Below are positions 35,598 to 44,255 of a stretch of DNA of 64,000 bases, piece by piece (the first letter of the stretch is position 1; the number at the start of each line of letters is the position of its first letter). A program made the translations under genes and the position numbers. Origin of the DNA: UMGS1663 sp046964515 (GTDB lineage: Bacteria; Bacillota; Clostridia; TANB77; CAG-508); NCBI GenBank assembly GCA_046964515.1, contig JBKUYM010000007.1, forward strand, positions 1 to 64,000, given 5' to 3'. Below the pieces are notes generated by a model, which was not told the DNA's origin, searched no databases, and saw nothing but the letters and a program-made list of their open reading frames with translations.

Positions 35598-36517
35598 ATG
35601 GAAGAAATACATCAAAAGATAATTTCTACTTATGATGATTTACCTTTAGAAATGACGATTCTAAAGCCGGATTGTCTGCTAAAAGTAAAAGGAATCTTTC
35701 AGATATGTCATGGAATGGCGGAGCATCAAAAAAGATATTTGCCATTTATGCAATTTTTAGTAAAAAGTGGATATATTTGTGTGATTCATGATCATAGAGG
35801 ACATGGAGATAGTATAAAATTTGTAGAAGATTTAGGGTATTTTTATGATACCACTGGAAAAGCAATTATAGAAGATGCTTATCAAGTTACAAAATATATG
35901 AAAGAACATTTTCCTAATTTACCAATATATTTATTTGGTCATAGTATGGGGTCTATGGTTGTTAGAAACTACATAAAATTTTATGATGATGAAATCAACA
36001 AATTAATTGTATGTGGACCTCCTTGTGAAAACAAAGCTGCAGGAATGGGGTTATTTTAGCTAAGTGGATTATGAAAGTAAAAGGTACTCATTATCGTAGT
36101 CCGATATTGCAACATTTGGCTCTTTCTGGCTATGAGAGAAGTTTTAAAGAAGAGAGTATAAATAGTTGGATTGTATCGCAAAAAGACGTGGTAAAGGAAT
36201 ATGATGTAGATGAAAAATGTGGATTTGTATTTACGACCAATGGTTTTTTAAATTTATTTTTACTAATGAAAAATACTTACAGTAAGCAAAATTGGAAAAG
36301 GAACAATTTGAATTTACCCATTTTATTTATAGCAGGCGAGGAAGACCCCGTAATTGGAAATTCTTTCAAGTTCCAGAAAGCACAAGACTTTTTAAAACAA
36401 ATAGGTTATAAAAATGTGAGAGGAAAATTGTATGTGGGTAAAAGACATGAGATTTTAAATGAAGATATAAAACAACAAGTGTATGAAGATATCTTACATT
36501 TTATCGAAAATCCATAA
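35598..36517 (+). pseudogene. Monoglyceride lipase-like alpha/beta hydrolase, broken by a -1 shift
   Basis: Two parts (35598-36059 and the frame from 36050 to 36517) together form a lysophospholipase or monoglyceride lipase-like serine hydrolase. The first has the oxyanion/HG motif ICHGMAEHQKRY and the nucleophile FGHSMGSMVVRNY. The second has the acid residue in LFIAGEEDPVIGN and the His in GKRHEILNE. The join lies at the GGGG run around 36047-36050 and is equivalent to the loss of one G (restoring GMGVILAKWIM). There is no CGG here. It follows folC by 9 bp, with SD AGGAGG. Confidence 0.8.
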
Positions 36518-36523
36518 AAAAGA

Positions 36524-36552
36524 TTGAAAAACAAAAAAACTAAGGATATAAT
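36524..36552 (+). promoter_or_regulatory. Promoter of the 36.6-kb SDR gene
   Basis: TTGAAA (36524-36529), a 17-nt spacer, and TATAAT (36547-36552). Confidence 0.75.
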
Positions 36553-36579
36553 AATGATATATTTAAAGGAGGAAAACAT

Positions 36580-37452
36580 ATGAAAGATTATTTTGGGTAC
36601 ACAGGAAAAGTTTGTGTAGTAACAGGTGCCGCTTCTGGAATGGGAAAATCTGCTACAGAAATGTTAGTAGATTTAGGTGCCAAAGTGTATGCTTTAGATT
36701 GGAATACTGTAGAAGTAGAGGGTATAGAAAAATTCATATCTGTAGATTTAAGTCAAAAGAATTCTATAGATGAAGCATTTAAACAAATTCCTGAAAAGAT
36801 AGATTCTTTCTTTGGAATTGCAGGAGTTTCCGGTATCAAAACGGATTTTAATAAAACAGTTACAATTGATTTGCTAGCTAATAAATATATATGTCAAACT
36901 TATTTAATAAATCGTATGGCAGAAGGTAGTGCGATTGCTTTTATTACTTCGACAGGAGGAAATAATTGGGAGAAAGAAGCTAACAAAAAAGAATATATGC
37001 CTTTGATAGAAGCTACTTCTTGGGAAGAAATGATAACTACTCTAGAAAATATGCAATTAAATAATTTACCAGGTCCATTAGGCTATATGTTTGCAAAAAT
37101 GGCAATGAATTATTATACAGCTTATTTGCAACAAATATTTGCAACAAAACATGTAAGAGTAAATGCGCTACTTCCTGGTTCTACTAAAACAGGAATGAAG
37201 GATGAATTTTCTATAGCGGCAGGTGGAGATGAAAAATTGCTACAAGCTACTGGATTTGCGGGTCGCTTAGCAGAATCGAGAGAGATGGGAGAACCAGTTG
37301 TTTTCCTAAATAGTGATATGGCAAGTTTTATATCAGGAGAATTGCTAATTGTAGATTATGGTTGTTCTATTATGACACAGTCAAAATTACAAGAAGATTT
37401 AATGGGAGCAGTTACTTTTGATATTATTAAATCCAATTTTATAAAGAACTAA
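36580..37452 (+). CDS. Short-chain dehydrogenase/reductase, 3-alpha-hydroxysteroid-dehydrogenase-like
   Basis: This 290-residue NAD(P)-dependent SDR has the Rossmann motif VTGAASGMGKSATEML. The catalytic Ser is in FITSTGGNN and the YxxxK motif in GYMFAKMAMN. A 30-40 residue helical insertion lies between the Ser and Tyr, and there is a short cofactor-binding region with DWN after strand 2. That layout resembles 3-alpha-hydroxysteroid or coniferyl-alcohol dehydrogenases. The substrate is not deducible, though bile-acid or other alcohol oxidoreduction would fit a gut organism. A 46-residue membrane protein follows after 19 bp. Confidence 0.85.
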   Translation: MKDYFGYTGKVCVVTGAASGMGKSATEMLVDLGAKVYALDWNTVEVEGIEKFISVDLSQKNSIDEAFKQIPEKIDSFFGIAGVSGIKTDFNKTVTIDLLANKYICQTYLINRMAEGSAIAFITSTGGNNWEKEANKKEYMPLIEATSWEEMITTLENMQLNNLPGPLGYMFAKMAMNYYTAYLQQIFATKHVRVNALLPGSTKTGMKDEFSIAAGGDEKLLQATGFAGRLAESREMGEPVVFLNSDMASFISGELLIVDYGCSIMTQSKLQEDLMGAVTFDIIKSNFIKN

Positions 37453-37471
37453 GAAAAGGAGGTAATTGGAT

Positions 37472-37612
37472 ATGAATTGGGGAGGATGGTCTACAGGTAG
37501 TATTATTACATTAGTAATTTGTATTTTTGTAGCAATTGCTTGTTCCGGTTTTGTTTTTTATCTATTAGGTAAGAAAAATAAAAAGGAAGATGAAAAGAAA
37601 CAAAGTAAATAA
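37472..37612 (+). CDS. Small single-span membrane protein, 46 aa
   Basis: ATG 37472 follows AAAGGAGG with good spacing. The product has one hydrophobic helix (about residues 9-32, IITLVICIFVAIACSGFVFY) and a strongly charged Lys-rich tail (KKNKKEDEKKQ), so it should sit N-out with the tail in the cytoplasm. It is probably co-transcribed with the SDR gene, and a terminator follows. Function unknown. Confidence 0.7.
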   Translation: MNWGGWSTGSIITLVICIFVAIACSGFVFYLLGKKNKKEDEKKQSK

Positions 37613-37628
37613 AATATTGGTAAATGGT

Positions 37629-37660
37629 AAAACAAGCCTGTTTTTAAGGCTTGTTTTTTT
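37629..37660 (+). terminator. Terminator
   Basis: AAAACAAGCCT (37629-37639) and AGGCTTGTTTT (37647-37657), then more T residues. Confidence 0.88.
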
Positions 37661-37757
37661 AGATAAAAAATATAATAATTTAGAAAGGAGAAGAATATTG
37701 ACATTTTAGAACATATGTTCTGAAATAGAAATAAATACAAAATTAGGATGTGATAGC

Positions 37758-38690
37758 ATGGAAAAAGAAAATAATAAGATGGTATCTATAAACGAAGAAT
37801 TAAATGTAGTAAAATATGAAACAGAGAATATTAAAAATTTGATTTATACCATAAGAGAAAAACAAGTAATGTTAGACAGTGATGTTGCAATGCTATATCA
37901 TTGTGAAACAAGAATTATCAATCAAGCGGTTAAGAGAAACATAGAAAGATTTCCGGAAAGATATTGTTTTAAATTAACAAGAAGCGAATTTGAAAATTTA
38001 AGATCACAATTTGTGATCTTAAACAAAAGTTTAAATAATGAAAATGTAATGAGAAAATATGTACCTTATGTATTTACAGAACAGGGAATAGCCATGTTAT
38101 CAGGATTACTGAAAAATAAAATCGCTGTAAAAGTTAGTATTAATATCATAGATGCATTTGTAGAAATGAGAAAATTTATAGCATTAAATGGACAAGTATT
38201 CCAAGAAATGAATGTAATAAAAGGAAAATTAATAGAGCATGATAAAAAATTTGATGAAGTATTTAATGAATTACAGAAAAATGCGAAAGAAGAATTTAAG
38301 CAAAAGATATTTTTCGATGGTCAAATTTATGATGCATATAGCCTAATTATTGATATCATAAAAAGTGCTAAGCGTAAAATATTAATTATAGATAACTACA
38401 TAGATGATTCTATTCTAAAAATGTTAGCAAAGAAAAATAAAAATGTAGAAGTAGTGATTTTGACATCCCAAAACTGCGATATAAGTAAGTTAGATTTAAA
38501 TAAATTTAATAAACAATATCCAATATTAAAGATAGCGAAAAACACTAAATTCCATGATAGATTTATCATAATAGATGATAAAGAATTGTATCACTGTGGA
38601 GCATCATTGAAAGATTTAGGAAAGAAATGTTTTGCAATTTCAAAAATTGAAGATGATGAATATATAGATAAAATAAGCAATTATAGTTGA
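37758..38690 (+). CDS. ORF6N-domain protein with C-terminal phospholipase-D-like domain
   Basis: This 310-residue protein is of phage/mobile-element type. The N-terminal ORF6N domain (about 25-125) reads IREKQVMLDSDVAMLYHCET, NQAVKRNIERFPERYCFKL and FTEQGIAMLSGLLKN. A linker helix follows. The C-terminal half (about 185-300) looks like a PLD-family DNA or nucleic-acid-binding module with FHDRFIIIDDKELYHCGAS, an HxD variant of the HKD motif. ORF6N proteins are often anti-repressor-like DNA-binding proteins. A 27-nt near-palindrome lies inside the coding region (37998-38024). Confidence 0.88.
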   Translation: MEKENNKMVSINEELNVVKYETENIKNLIYTIREKQVMLDSDVAMLYHCETRIINQAVKRNIERFPERYCFKLTRSEFENLRSQFVILNKSLNNENVMRKYVPYVFTEQGIAMLSGLLKNKIAVKVSINIIDAFVEMRKFIALNGQVFQEMNVIKGKLIEHDKKFDEVFNELQKNAKEEFKQKIFFDGQIYDAYSLIIDIIKSAKRKILIIDNYIDDSILKMLAKKNKNVEVVILTSQNCDISKLDLNKFNKQYPILKIAKNTKFHDRFIIIDDKELYHCGASLKDLGKKCFAISKIEDDEYIDKISNYS

Positions 38691-38819
38691 AAAAGCATAT
38701 GGAATTATGCTAATATATAAATATATTTTTTAAAATTCCTGTTCTAATTTAAAAGCAGATTATATAAATAGCAACTTATTAACTTGTTTTAGAAAGCCAA
38801 TTGGCAAGGAGGAAAAATT

Positions 38820-39050
38820 ATGACTCTAGTAACAATGAAAAAAGTTGACATTGAAAAAAATTTGGATTTTGTAATCTATAATTATTTAGCAACAACAGAA
38901 AATATTACAGCGGAAAAACTGGTTCAAGATTTTAAGTCAAGATATGATATCAGTTTAAACAAAGAAGGGATAAGCAGAATATTAGCTGAATATGTGCAAT
39001 CTGGTGTATTGAGTCAAAGATTTAAACACTTTGTATTTTTAAATTGTTAG
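38820..39050 (+). CDS. Small winged-helix-like protein, 76 aa
   Basis: The 76-residue product (SD AAGGAGG) has a helix-turn-helix-like pattern: EKLVQDFKSRYDISLNKEGISRILAEYVQSG, then a short beta hairpin VLSQRFKHFVFLN. This suggests a compact winged helix such as small transcription regulators. It sits just after the ORF6N gene, and a terminator shared with asnB follows. Its role is not known. Confidence 0.65.
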   Translation: MTLVTMKKVDIEKNLDFVIYNYLATTENITAEKLVQDFKSRYDISLNKEGISRILAEYVQSGVLSQRFKHFVFLNC

Positions 39051-39055
39051 CAAAC

Positions 39056-39095
39056 AAAAGAGAGAGGTTTTGATGTTTAAAACCTCTCTTAAATT
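39056..39095. terminator. Bidirectional terminator
   Basis: AGAGAGGTTTT (39061-39071) and AAAACCTCTCT (39079-39089) between convergent genes, A-rich left and T-rich right. Confidence 0.85.
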
Positions 39096-40949
39096 TTACA
39101 ACTCAATCTTAGGCTGATACTTCTCAAGCCACATATTCACTTGGCAAAGATATGCCATAAGTTGTGGACCTGTCATTAATTGACCAAACCATGGTCTTGT
39201 AAAAGCCTTACCATCTGTTTCTAATATGTCTAAGATATATTTTCTATTTAATAATTGATTAATAGGTGCATTTTTATCTGCCATAATTTTGGATAACATA
39301 CCTTTTACTTTTGCAAGATAAGTAGGGTTCCATGTTTTAGGATAAGGACTCTTTTTTCTATCAACAATTTCAGAAGGAAGAAGATCTTTCATAATATAGC
39401 GAAGTAATCCTTTCTCTCTTCCATTTAAAGCTTTTATTTCCCAAGGAATATTCCAAACATATTGTGCTAATCGGTAATCACAGAATGGAACTCTTAGCTC
39501 AAAACCGTTATACATAGCCATTCTATCAGAACGGTCTAATAAAGTTTGCATAAACCAATTTAGAGTTAAGTGAGAGATTTTTCTTTTTTGTGCGGTTTCT
39601 ATAGAATCTTCTTCTAAAATGGTTACTTCTGCTAGACTTTCTTGATAACGATAGTCAATATATTCTTTTAGATTTACTTTTTTGGCAATAGTAGGATTTA
39701 ATAAATCTTGTCTTTCTTCTATAGCAATAGACCATGGAAAAGTGCCACTATTTAAAGCATCTTCTCTAAAAAACCAAGGGTAGCCTCCGAAAATTTCATC
39801 TGCACATTCGCCAGTTAAAGAGACTGTGGCTTCTTTTTTTACATTTTGACAGAAGAGTAGTAAAGAAGAATCTACATCCGCCATACCAGGATAGTCACGT
39901 GCCAGCATAGCATCTTCTAAACTGTCTGCAAGCTCCGGCGTATCTAGAATAATAGTTTTATGATTTGTGCCAAGTTTTTTTGTCATTAAATCAATATAGT
40001 AATTATCTGCGTTTGGTTGAAAATCGGTTTTTTGAAAATTTTTATCATTATCTACATAATCTACAGAATAAGTGTTTAAAGGGGGCAACCCTTTTTCTTT
40101 TGCGTAATTTGCAGCATATAAAGTAATAATACTAGAATCTAAACCACCAGAAAGGAAAGTACAAAGTGGAACATCAGAAACTAATTGTCTAGTTATGGAA
40201 TCTTCTAATAAAAAACGAACCGTATCGCAAGTGGTCTCGAAATTATCGGTATGAACTTTACTTTCTAATTGCCAATAGCGATGGATTTGTAAGCCATTTT
40301 TGTTAAAGATACCAAAATGAGCAGGGCGAAGTTCATAAATATCTTTAAAAATACCGTTACCAGAAGTGTGTGCGGGTCCTAATCCAAAAAGTTCTCCTAA
40401 ACTTTCTTGATTGATAGTTGCTTGTATATCTGGAAAAGCAAATAGTGATTTTACTTCAGAAGCAAATATAAAAAAATAATCTTTTAAAGTATAATAGAAA
40501 GGTTTTACCCCAAAATGATCTCGAGCAAAGAAAAGTTCTTGTTTTGTTTCATCCCATATAGCAAAGGCAAAAATACCATTTATCTTATGAATGACGTCAT
40601 ATCCCCAACACATATAGCTTTTTAGTAAAATTTCAGTATCTGATCTGGTTTCTATTATATATCCTTGCTCTAATAACTCTTGTTTTAATTCCTTAGTATT
40701 ATATAATTGACCATTATAAGTAATGGTATAAGTACCTTGCCTATCTGTTTTTGTCATAGGTTGTTTGCCACCTTCTGGATCGATAACAATTAATCGCTTG
40801 TGTCCAAAAGCAACATGTTTTTTTAAATAAAAGTCTCCTTCATCTGGACCACGTTTAGCAATTTCTTGTGCCATATGAGAAAGCACATTTTGATAATTTT
40901 CATTTTCTAAATCTTGATTGCAATTTGCAAATCCTACTATTCCACACAT
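39096..40949 (-). CDS. asnB: Asparagine synthase, glutamine-hydrolysing
   Basis: AsnB makes asparagine from aspartate with glutamine as nitrogen donor. The 617 residues start MCGIVGFANC, exposing the catalytic Cys2 of the class II glutaminase domain (RGPDEGDFY, GHKRLIVID). The C-terminal synthetase domain has the PPi loop SGGLDSSIITLYAA, SVDYVDN and SLTGECADEIFGGYPWF. GTGGAGG-type SD is upstream on the minus strand. It stands against the dominant gene direction. No in-frame CGG was seen. Confidence 0.96.
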   Translation of the reverse strand: MCGIVGFANCNQDLENENYQNVLSHMAQEIAKRGPDEGDFYLKKHVAFGHKRLIVIDPEGGKQPMTKTDRQGTYTITYNGQLYNTKELKQELLEQGYIIETRSDTEILLKSYMCWGYDVIHKINGIFAFAIWDETKQELFFARDHFGVKPFYYTLKDYFFIFASEVKSLFAFPDIQATINQESLGELFGLGPAHTSGNGIFKDIYELRPAHFGIFNKNGLQIHRYWQLESKVHTDNFETTCDTVRFLLEDSITRQLVSDVPLCTFLSGGLDSSIITLYAANYAKEKGLPPLNTYSVDYVDNDKNFQKTDFQPNADNYYIDLMTKKLGTNHKTIILDTPELADSLEDAMLARDYPGMADVDSSLLLFCQNVKKEATVSLTGECADEIFGGYPWFFREDALNSGTFPWSIAIEERQDLLNPTIAKKVNLKEYIDYRYQESLAEVTILEEDSIETAQKRKISHLTLNWFMQTLLDRSDRMAMYNGFELRVPFCDYRLAQYVWNIPWEIKALNGREKGLLRYIMKDLLPSEIVDRKKSPYPKTWNPTYLAKVKGMLSKIMADKNAPINQLLNRKYILDILETDGKAFTRPWFGQLMTGPQLMAYLCQVNMWLEKYQPKIEL

Positions 40950-41023
40950 ATATTTTCCTCCACGTATTTAATTTATTCGTAATTAGTATATGCAAAAATA
41001 TAGAAAAAAGTTACAATCCATAG

Positions 41024-41066
41024 AAAAAGAAGGGCAAGTAGCTAACGCTACATATACCCTTCTAAA
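41024..41066 (-). terminator. Terminator of the 70-aa gene
   Basis: AGAAGGG..GTAGC-TAAC-GCTAC..CCCTTCT across 41028-41065, with the T tract on the minus strand side. Confidence 0.8.
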
Positions 41067-41070
41067 AATT

Positions 41071-41283
41071 TTACCAAACACTAAAATAGAACGATTTGTC
41101 CTTATAGGTATAAGCAATTTCAAGGACTTGATTGCCTATTTGTGTGCATGATGTAAAGTTTGCCTCAGGAGGGAAAATTACCTTAAGTATTTTCCATTGA
41201 GAATCTTCTTCTACCTTTAGTTCCGGATGATCCATAAAAAAATCATAAAAAGTCTCTCTTATTTTAATAGGTTCAATGGACAT
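41071..41283 (-). CDS. Hypothetical protein, 70 aa
   Basis: The start is placed at 41283 because AGGAGG lies just upstream on the minus strand; the 20-codon extension has none. The small soluble protein reads MSIEPIKIRETFYDFFMDHP and ends SFYFSVW. No family is recognised. It has its own terminator, so it is not co-transcribed with asnB downstream. Confidence 0.65.
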   Translation of the reverse strand: MSIEPIKIRETFYDFFMDHPELKVEEDSQWKILKVIFPPEANFTSCTQIGNQVLEIAYTYKDKSFYFSVW

Positions 41284-41383
41284 TTTACTTCCTCCTGTTA
41301 TGAATAATGAAAATGTACAGTTAATATATTCATTATAATACATTTTTAGTATTAATACAAGATGAAAAAATGAGAATATAATC

Positions 41384-41412
41384 TTGTACTAAACGAAAAT
41401 ATATAGTATAAT
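41384..41412 (+). promoter_or_regulatory. Promoter of the GNAT gene
   Basis: TTGTAC (41384-41389), a 17-nt spacer, and TATAAT (41407-41412). Confidence 0.7.
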
Positions 41413-41444
41413 TATTAACATAATAGAAAAAGGAGGCATATTTT

Positions 41445-41885
41445 ATGCAAAGTTCGCGGTTAATTGATTTTGAAATCAATATTAGTAAAAAGGAGGCTTC
41501 TGAATATATCGATTGCTATTTTAGTAAATTGATGCCTACAGAAAGATGTGAGAAGATAAAAAATCTTTTAGAAGATTTTGAAAAAGCTACCAAATCAAGT
41601 TACCCAGAGAAAAGAATATGGGGAATAAAACGGAAGGGTTGTCATAAGTTAATAGGGACAATTAGCCTGGAAGATATCTCGATGGAATTTGGTGCAAAAC
41701 TGACAATTACGATACCTAATGAGCAGTACGCAAGACGTTACGGCAGTGAAGCGGTTTACAAATTAGTAGAAAGTATAAAAAAAGAAGGAAAAATCCTTGT
41801 AATATATCTTGATGTAGCGAACGATATTGTATGCAGGTATATGCATGAAAGGCAAGTGCCAGAGATGATAAACTGCACAAAATAG
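41445..41885 (+). CDS. GNAT-family acetyltransferase-like protein
   Basis: This 146-residue protein has the order of a GNAT fold: a helical N-terminus, IWGIKRKGCHKLIGTISLED (strands 2-3), then the acetyl-CoA-loop-like NEQYARRYGSEAVYKLVE and a terminal YMHERQVPEM. It is slightly short. CGG is used as a sense codon twice (SSRLI, IKRKG) and GC-ending codons are commoner than in neighbours, suggesting recent acquisition. Own promoter and terminator. Confidence 0.7.
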   Translation: MQSSRLIDFEINISKKEASEYIDCYFSKLMPTERCEKIKNLLEDFEKATKSSYPEKRIWGIKRKGCHKLIGTISLEDISMEFGAKLTITIPNEQYARRYGSEAVYKLVESIKKEGKILVIYLDVANDIVCRYMHERQVPEMINCTK

Positions 41886-41911
41886 AAAAAATAATGTTTC
41901 TGTAAATAGTG

Positions 41912-41952
41912 TGCTCCCTGATGAATTTCAGGGAGCATTGTCTTGTAAAAAA
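41912..41952 (+). terminator. Terminator after the GNAT gene
   Basis: TGCTCCCTGA (41912-41921) and TCAGGGAGCA (41928-41937), then TTGTCTTG. Confidence 0.7.
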
Positions 41953-41980
41953 AAGACTAATTTTTTATATCATAAAAGTG

Positions 41981-42009
41981 TTGTAAGTTGGATTGGTTAA
42001 TGCTATAAT
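41981..42009 (+). promoter_or_regulatory. Promoter of the ABC exporter operon
   Basis: TTGTAA (41981-41986), a 17-nt spacer, and TATAAT (42004-42009). Confidence 0.75.
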
Positions 42010-42074
42010 CATCAAATCATTAGACAAATTGAAAATTGTCAAAGGAAAGTTGTGCATAAAGGGGAATGGGGTAT

Positions 42075-42950
42075 ATGAAAGATGCAATAGAAATTAAAAA
42101 TCTAACCAAAAGTTATGGAAAGGCAAGAGGCGTAGAGAATATTAATTTAACAATAGAGAAGGGCACTATTTATGGATTCATAGGACCAAATGGTGCAGGA
42201 AAAAGTACCACCATTAAATGTATTATGAATATGATCCGAAAAAATGTGGGAGAAATTCATATAGATAATCAATTAGTAACTACCAAAAATAGTAAAATAA
42301 AAGAAGAAATAGGATATTTACCATCCGAAGTTCATTTATATGATGATTTAACTGTAAAAAAAATGTTTGCTTATTCTGCTTCCTTCTATAAAGAAGATTG
42401 CACTAAAAAAACGAAGGAATTAATAGAAAAGCTGGAAATTGATACTAGTAAAAAAATAGATGAATTATCGCTTGGAAATTTAAAAAAAGTAGGCATTGTA
42501 CTAGCTTTAATGCATGATCCACAATTTATTATTATGGACGAGGCAACAAGTGGATTAGATCCGCTAATGCAAGAGAAATTTTACGAAATTATGAAGGAAG
42601 AAAAACGAAATGGAAAAACAATATTTTTCTCATCACATATATTGAGTGAAGTGAAACAACTTTGTGATAAAGTAGCTATTATAAAAGAGGGGAAAATTAT
42701 AAAAATAGAAACAATAAATCATCTAATAAATTCAAATTTTGTAAAAGTAACCATAGAAGCGGAGGAATTAGATGTTATCGTAAAAGCTTTAAAAGATGAA
42801 AATATAATTAAAAAAGAAGATAAAACCATAGAATTTTTTTACGCAAAAGATATTAATTTATTAGTACAACTACTTGCAAAGTATAGAATCTCAAAATTAT
42901 TTGTACAGGACTTAGATATGGAAGATATCTTTATGCATTATTATAAATAA
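42075..42950 (+). CDS. ABC transporter ATP-binding protein
   Basis: This 291-residue ATPase belongs to an ABC-2-type exporter. Walker A is GPNGAGKSTT, the signature-like segment is DELSLGNLKKVGI, Walker B is FIIMDEATSGLDP and the H loop is FFSSHILSE. A C-terminal domain of about 80 residues follows, as in drug/bacteriocin or polymer exporters. I start at ATG 42075, 9 bases from AAAGGGGA; the ATG at 42066 abuts that site. The permease gene follows after 17 bp. The signature departs from LSGGQ (LSLGNLKK), which is common in this subfamily. Confidence 0.92.
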   Translation: MKDAIEIKNLTKSYGKARGVENINLTIEKGTIYGFIGPNGAGKSTTIKCIMNMIRKNVGEIHIDNQLVTTKNSKIKEEIGYLPSEVHLYDDLTVKKMFAYSASFYKEDCTKKTKELIEKLEIDTSKKIDELSLGNLKKVGIVLALMHDPQFIIMDEATSGLDPLMQEKFYEIMKEEKRNGKTIFFSSHILSEVKQLCDKVAIIKEGKIIKIETINHLINSNFVKVTIEAEELDVIVKALKDENIIKKEDKTIEFFYAKDINLLVQLLAKYRISKLFVQDLDMEDIFMHYYK

Positions 42951-42967
42951 GAAATGAAGGGGCTAGT

Positions 42968-43762
42968 ATGTTTAAAAGAGAATTTAAAATTAATTTTAAA
43001 AGTTTGGGGATATGGATAGTTATTTTATTAGCGTTATATATATTGATTTTTGCTATTTATCCTAATTTGATTACACCAGAAACAAAAGAAAGTCTAGAAC
43101 AAATGTTAAAAAGCATGCCACAAGAAATGCTTTCTAGTTTTAATATGGATATTGTTGGAATAGAAACTGCCTATGGATGGTTTAAAACAGAGGGCTATAT
43201 TTTCTTAACCATTGTTGGAGGAATTTATGCTGCTATTTTAGGAGGAACTATTCTTTTAAAAGAAGAAAGTGATAAAACCATAGGCTTTTTATACGCTAAA
43301 CCAGTTACTAGAAATCAGATAGTAACTTCTAAAGTCCTTTGTGGAGTAATTAATATTTTTATATTTACAGCTATTATAACCATAGGCAATTGGATTGCTT
43401 TAGCAAACACAGAAGATTTTGAACTAAAGCAATATTTAATGATTAGTATCATACCGATGCTATTGTATGATATGTTATTTTTTATTATGCTATTTCTCTC
43501 TACCTTTTTCAAAAAAACAAAAAAATCGATGAGTATAGCCATTGGCATTGTGTTCCTTTCTTATTTTATGCAGATAATTGGTAATATGGGAGAAACAACA
43601 GAAATCATAAAGAATTTATCCTTATTTGAATTTGTATCATCAAGATATATTTTATTAAATCATACAATAGATATAAAATATGTATGGATAGGTCTTGCTA
43701 TCATGTCCATTGCCATAATAGGAACCTATTATCGATATCAGCATAAAGAGTTTTTAGAATAA
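42968..43762 (+). CDS. ABC-2 type transporter permease
   Basis: This 264-residue membrane partner of the ATPase has about six helices: the first at about residues 15-32, then a large extracytoplasmic loop of about 60 residues before helix 2. GGTILLKEESDKTIGFLYAKPVTRNQIVTSK fits the coupling segment typical of ABC-2 permeases. The substrate is unknown. It is the last gene of the two-gene operon. Confidence 0.88.
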   Translation: MFKREFKINFKSLGIWIVILLALYILIFAIYPNLITPETKESLEQMLKSMPQEMLSSFNMDIVGIETAYGWFKTEGYIFLTIVGGIYAAILGGTILLKEESDKTIGFLYAKPVTRNQIVTSKVLCGVINIFIFTAIITIGNWIALANTEDFELKQYLMISIIPMLLYDMLFFIMLFLSTFFKKTKKSMSIAIGIVFLSYFMQIIGNMGETTEIIKNLSLFEFVSSRYILLNHTIDIKYVWIGLAIMSIAIIGTYYRYQHKEFLE

Positions 43763-43838
43763 AAATAGATATTTTTACTAGAATTTACCCTTAAAACTTA
43801 GCTTATACAAAAAAATGTAAACTTAAAGCTTTTTTCTA

Positions 43839-43867
43839 TTGACAAAACTTAAAAAGCTTAGTATAAT
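43839..43867 (+). promoter_or_regulatory. Consensus promoter of rpmF
   Basis: TTGACA (43839-43844), a 17-nt spacer, and TATAAT (43862-43867). Confidence 0.88.
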
Positions 43868-43945
43868 TTTAAGGTACTAAAAATACGAGAACTATGTAAA
43901 AATTACATATTACACATAAAGATAATCGTGAGGGAGGGAATTAGA

Positions 43946-44128
43946 ATGGCACAACCAAAAAGAAGATGGTCAAAAGCAAGAACTGGATTAAAAAGATCAA
44001 CATGGAAATTAGAAAAACAAAATCTAGTAGCATGTCCTCATTGTCATGAAATGATAATGCAACACAGAGTTTGTCCAAATTGCGGATACTATAATGGAAA
44101 AGAAGTAGTTTCTAAGAAAGAAGATTAA
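43946..44128 (+). CDS. rpmF: Ribosomal protein bL32
   Basis: The 60-residue basic protein starts MAQPKRRWSKARTGLKRS and has the zinc-ribbon pairs CPHC and CPNC, so it is the zinc-binding form of bL32. I start at ATG 43946, preceded by GGAGGG; the longer frame has no support. It stands alone with a perfect promoter and a terminator. No plsX or fab genes are adjacent. Confidence 0.96.
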   Translation: MAQPKRRWSKARTGLKRSTWKLEKQNLVACPHCHEMIMQHRVCPNCGYYNGKEVVSKKED

Positions 44129-44144
44129 TAAAAAAGATAAAAAT

Positions 44145-44169
44145 ACAGCAATTCGATGCTGTTTTTTTG
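44145..44169 (+). terminator. Terminator of rpmF
   Basis: ACAGCA-ATTCGA-TGCTGT followed by TTTTTT. Confidence 0.85.
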
Positions 44170-44255
44170 TTTTTATAAAAAAATTTAGCCATTCTCTTTA
44201 AAAGTAAAATAAGAGATGATATAATGCTTAAAAAGATAAAACAAGGAGAAATCAT

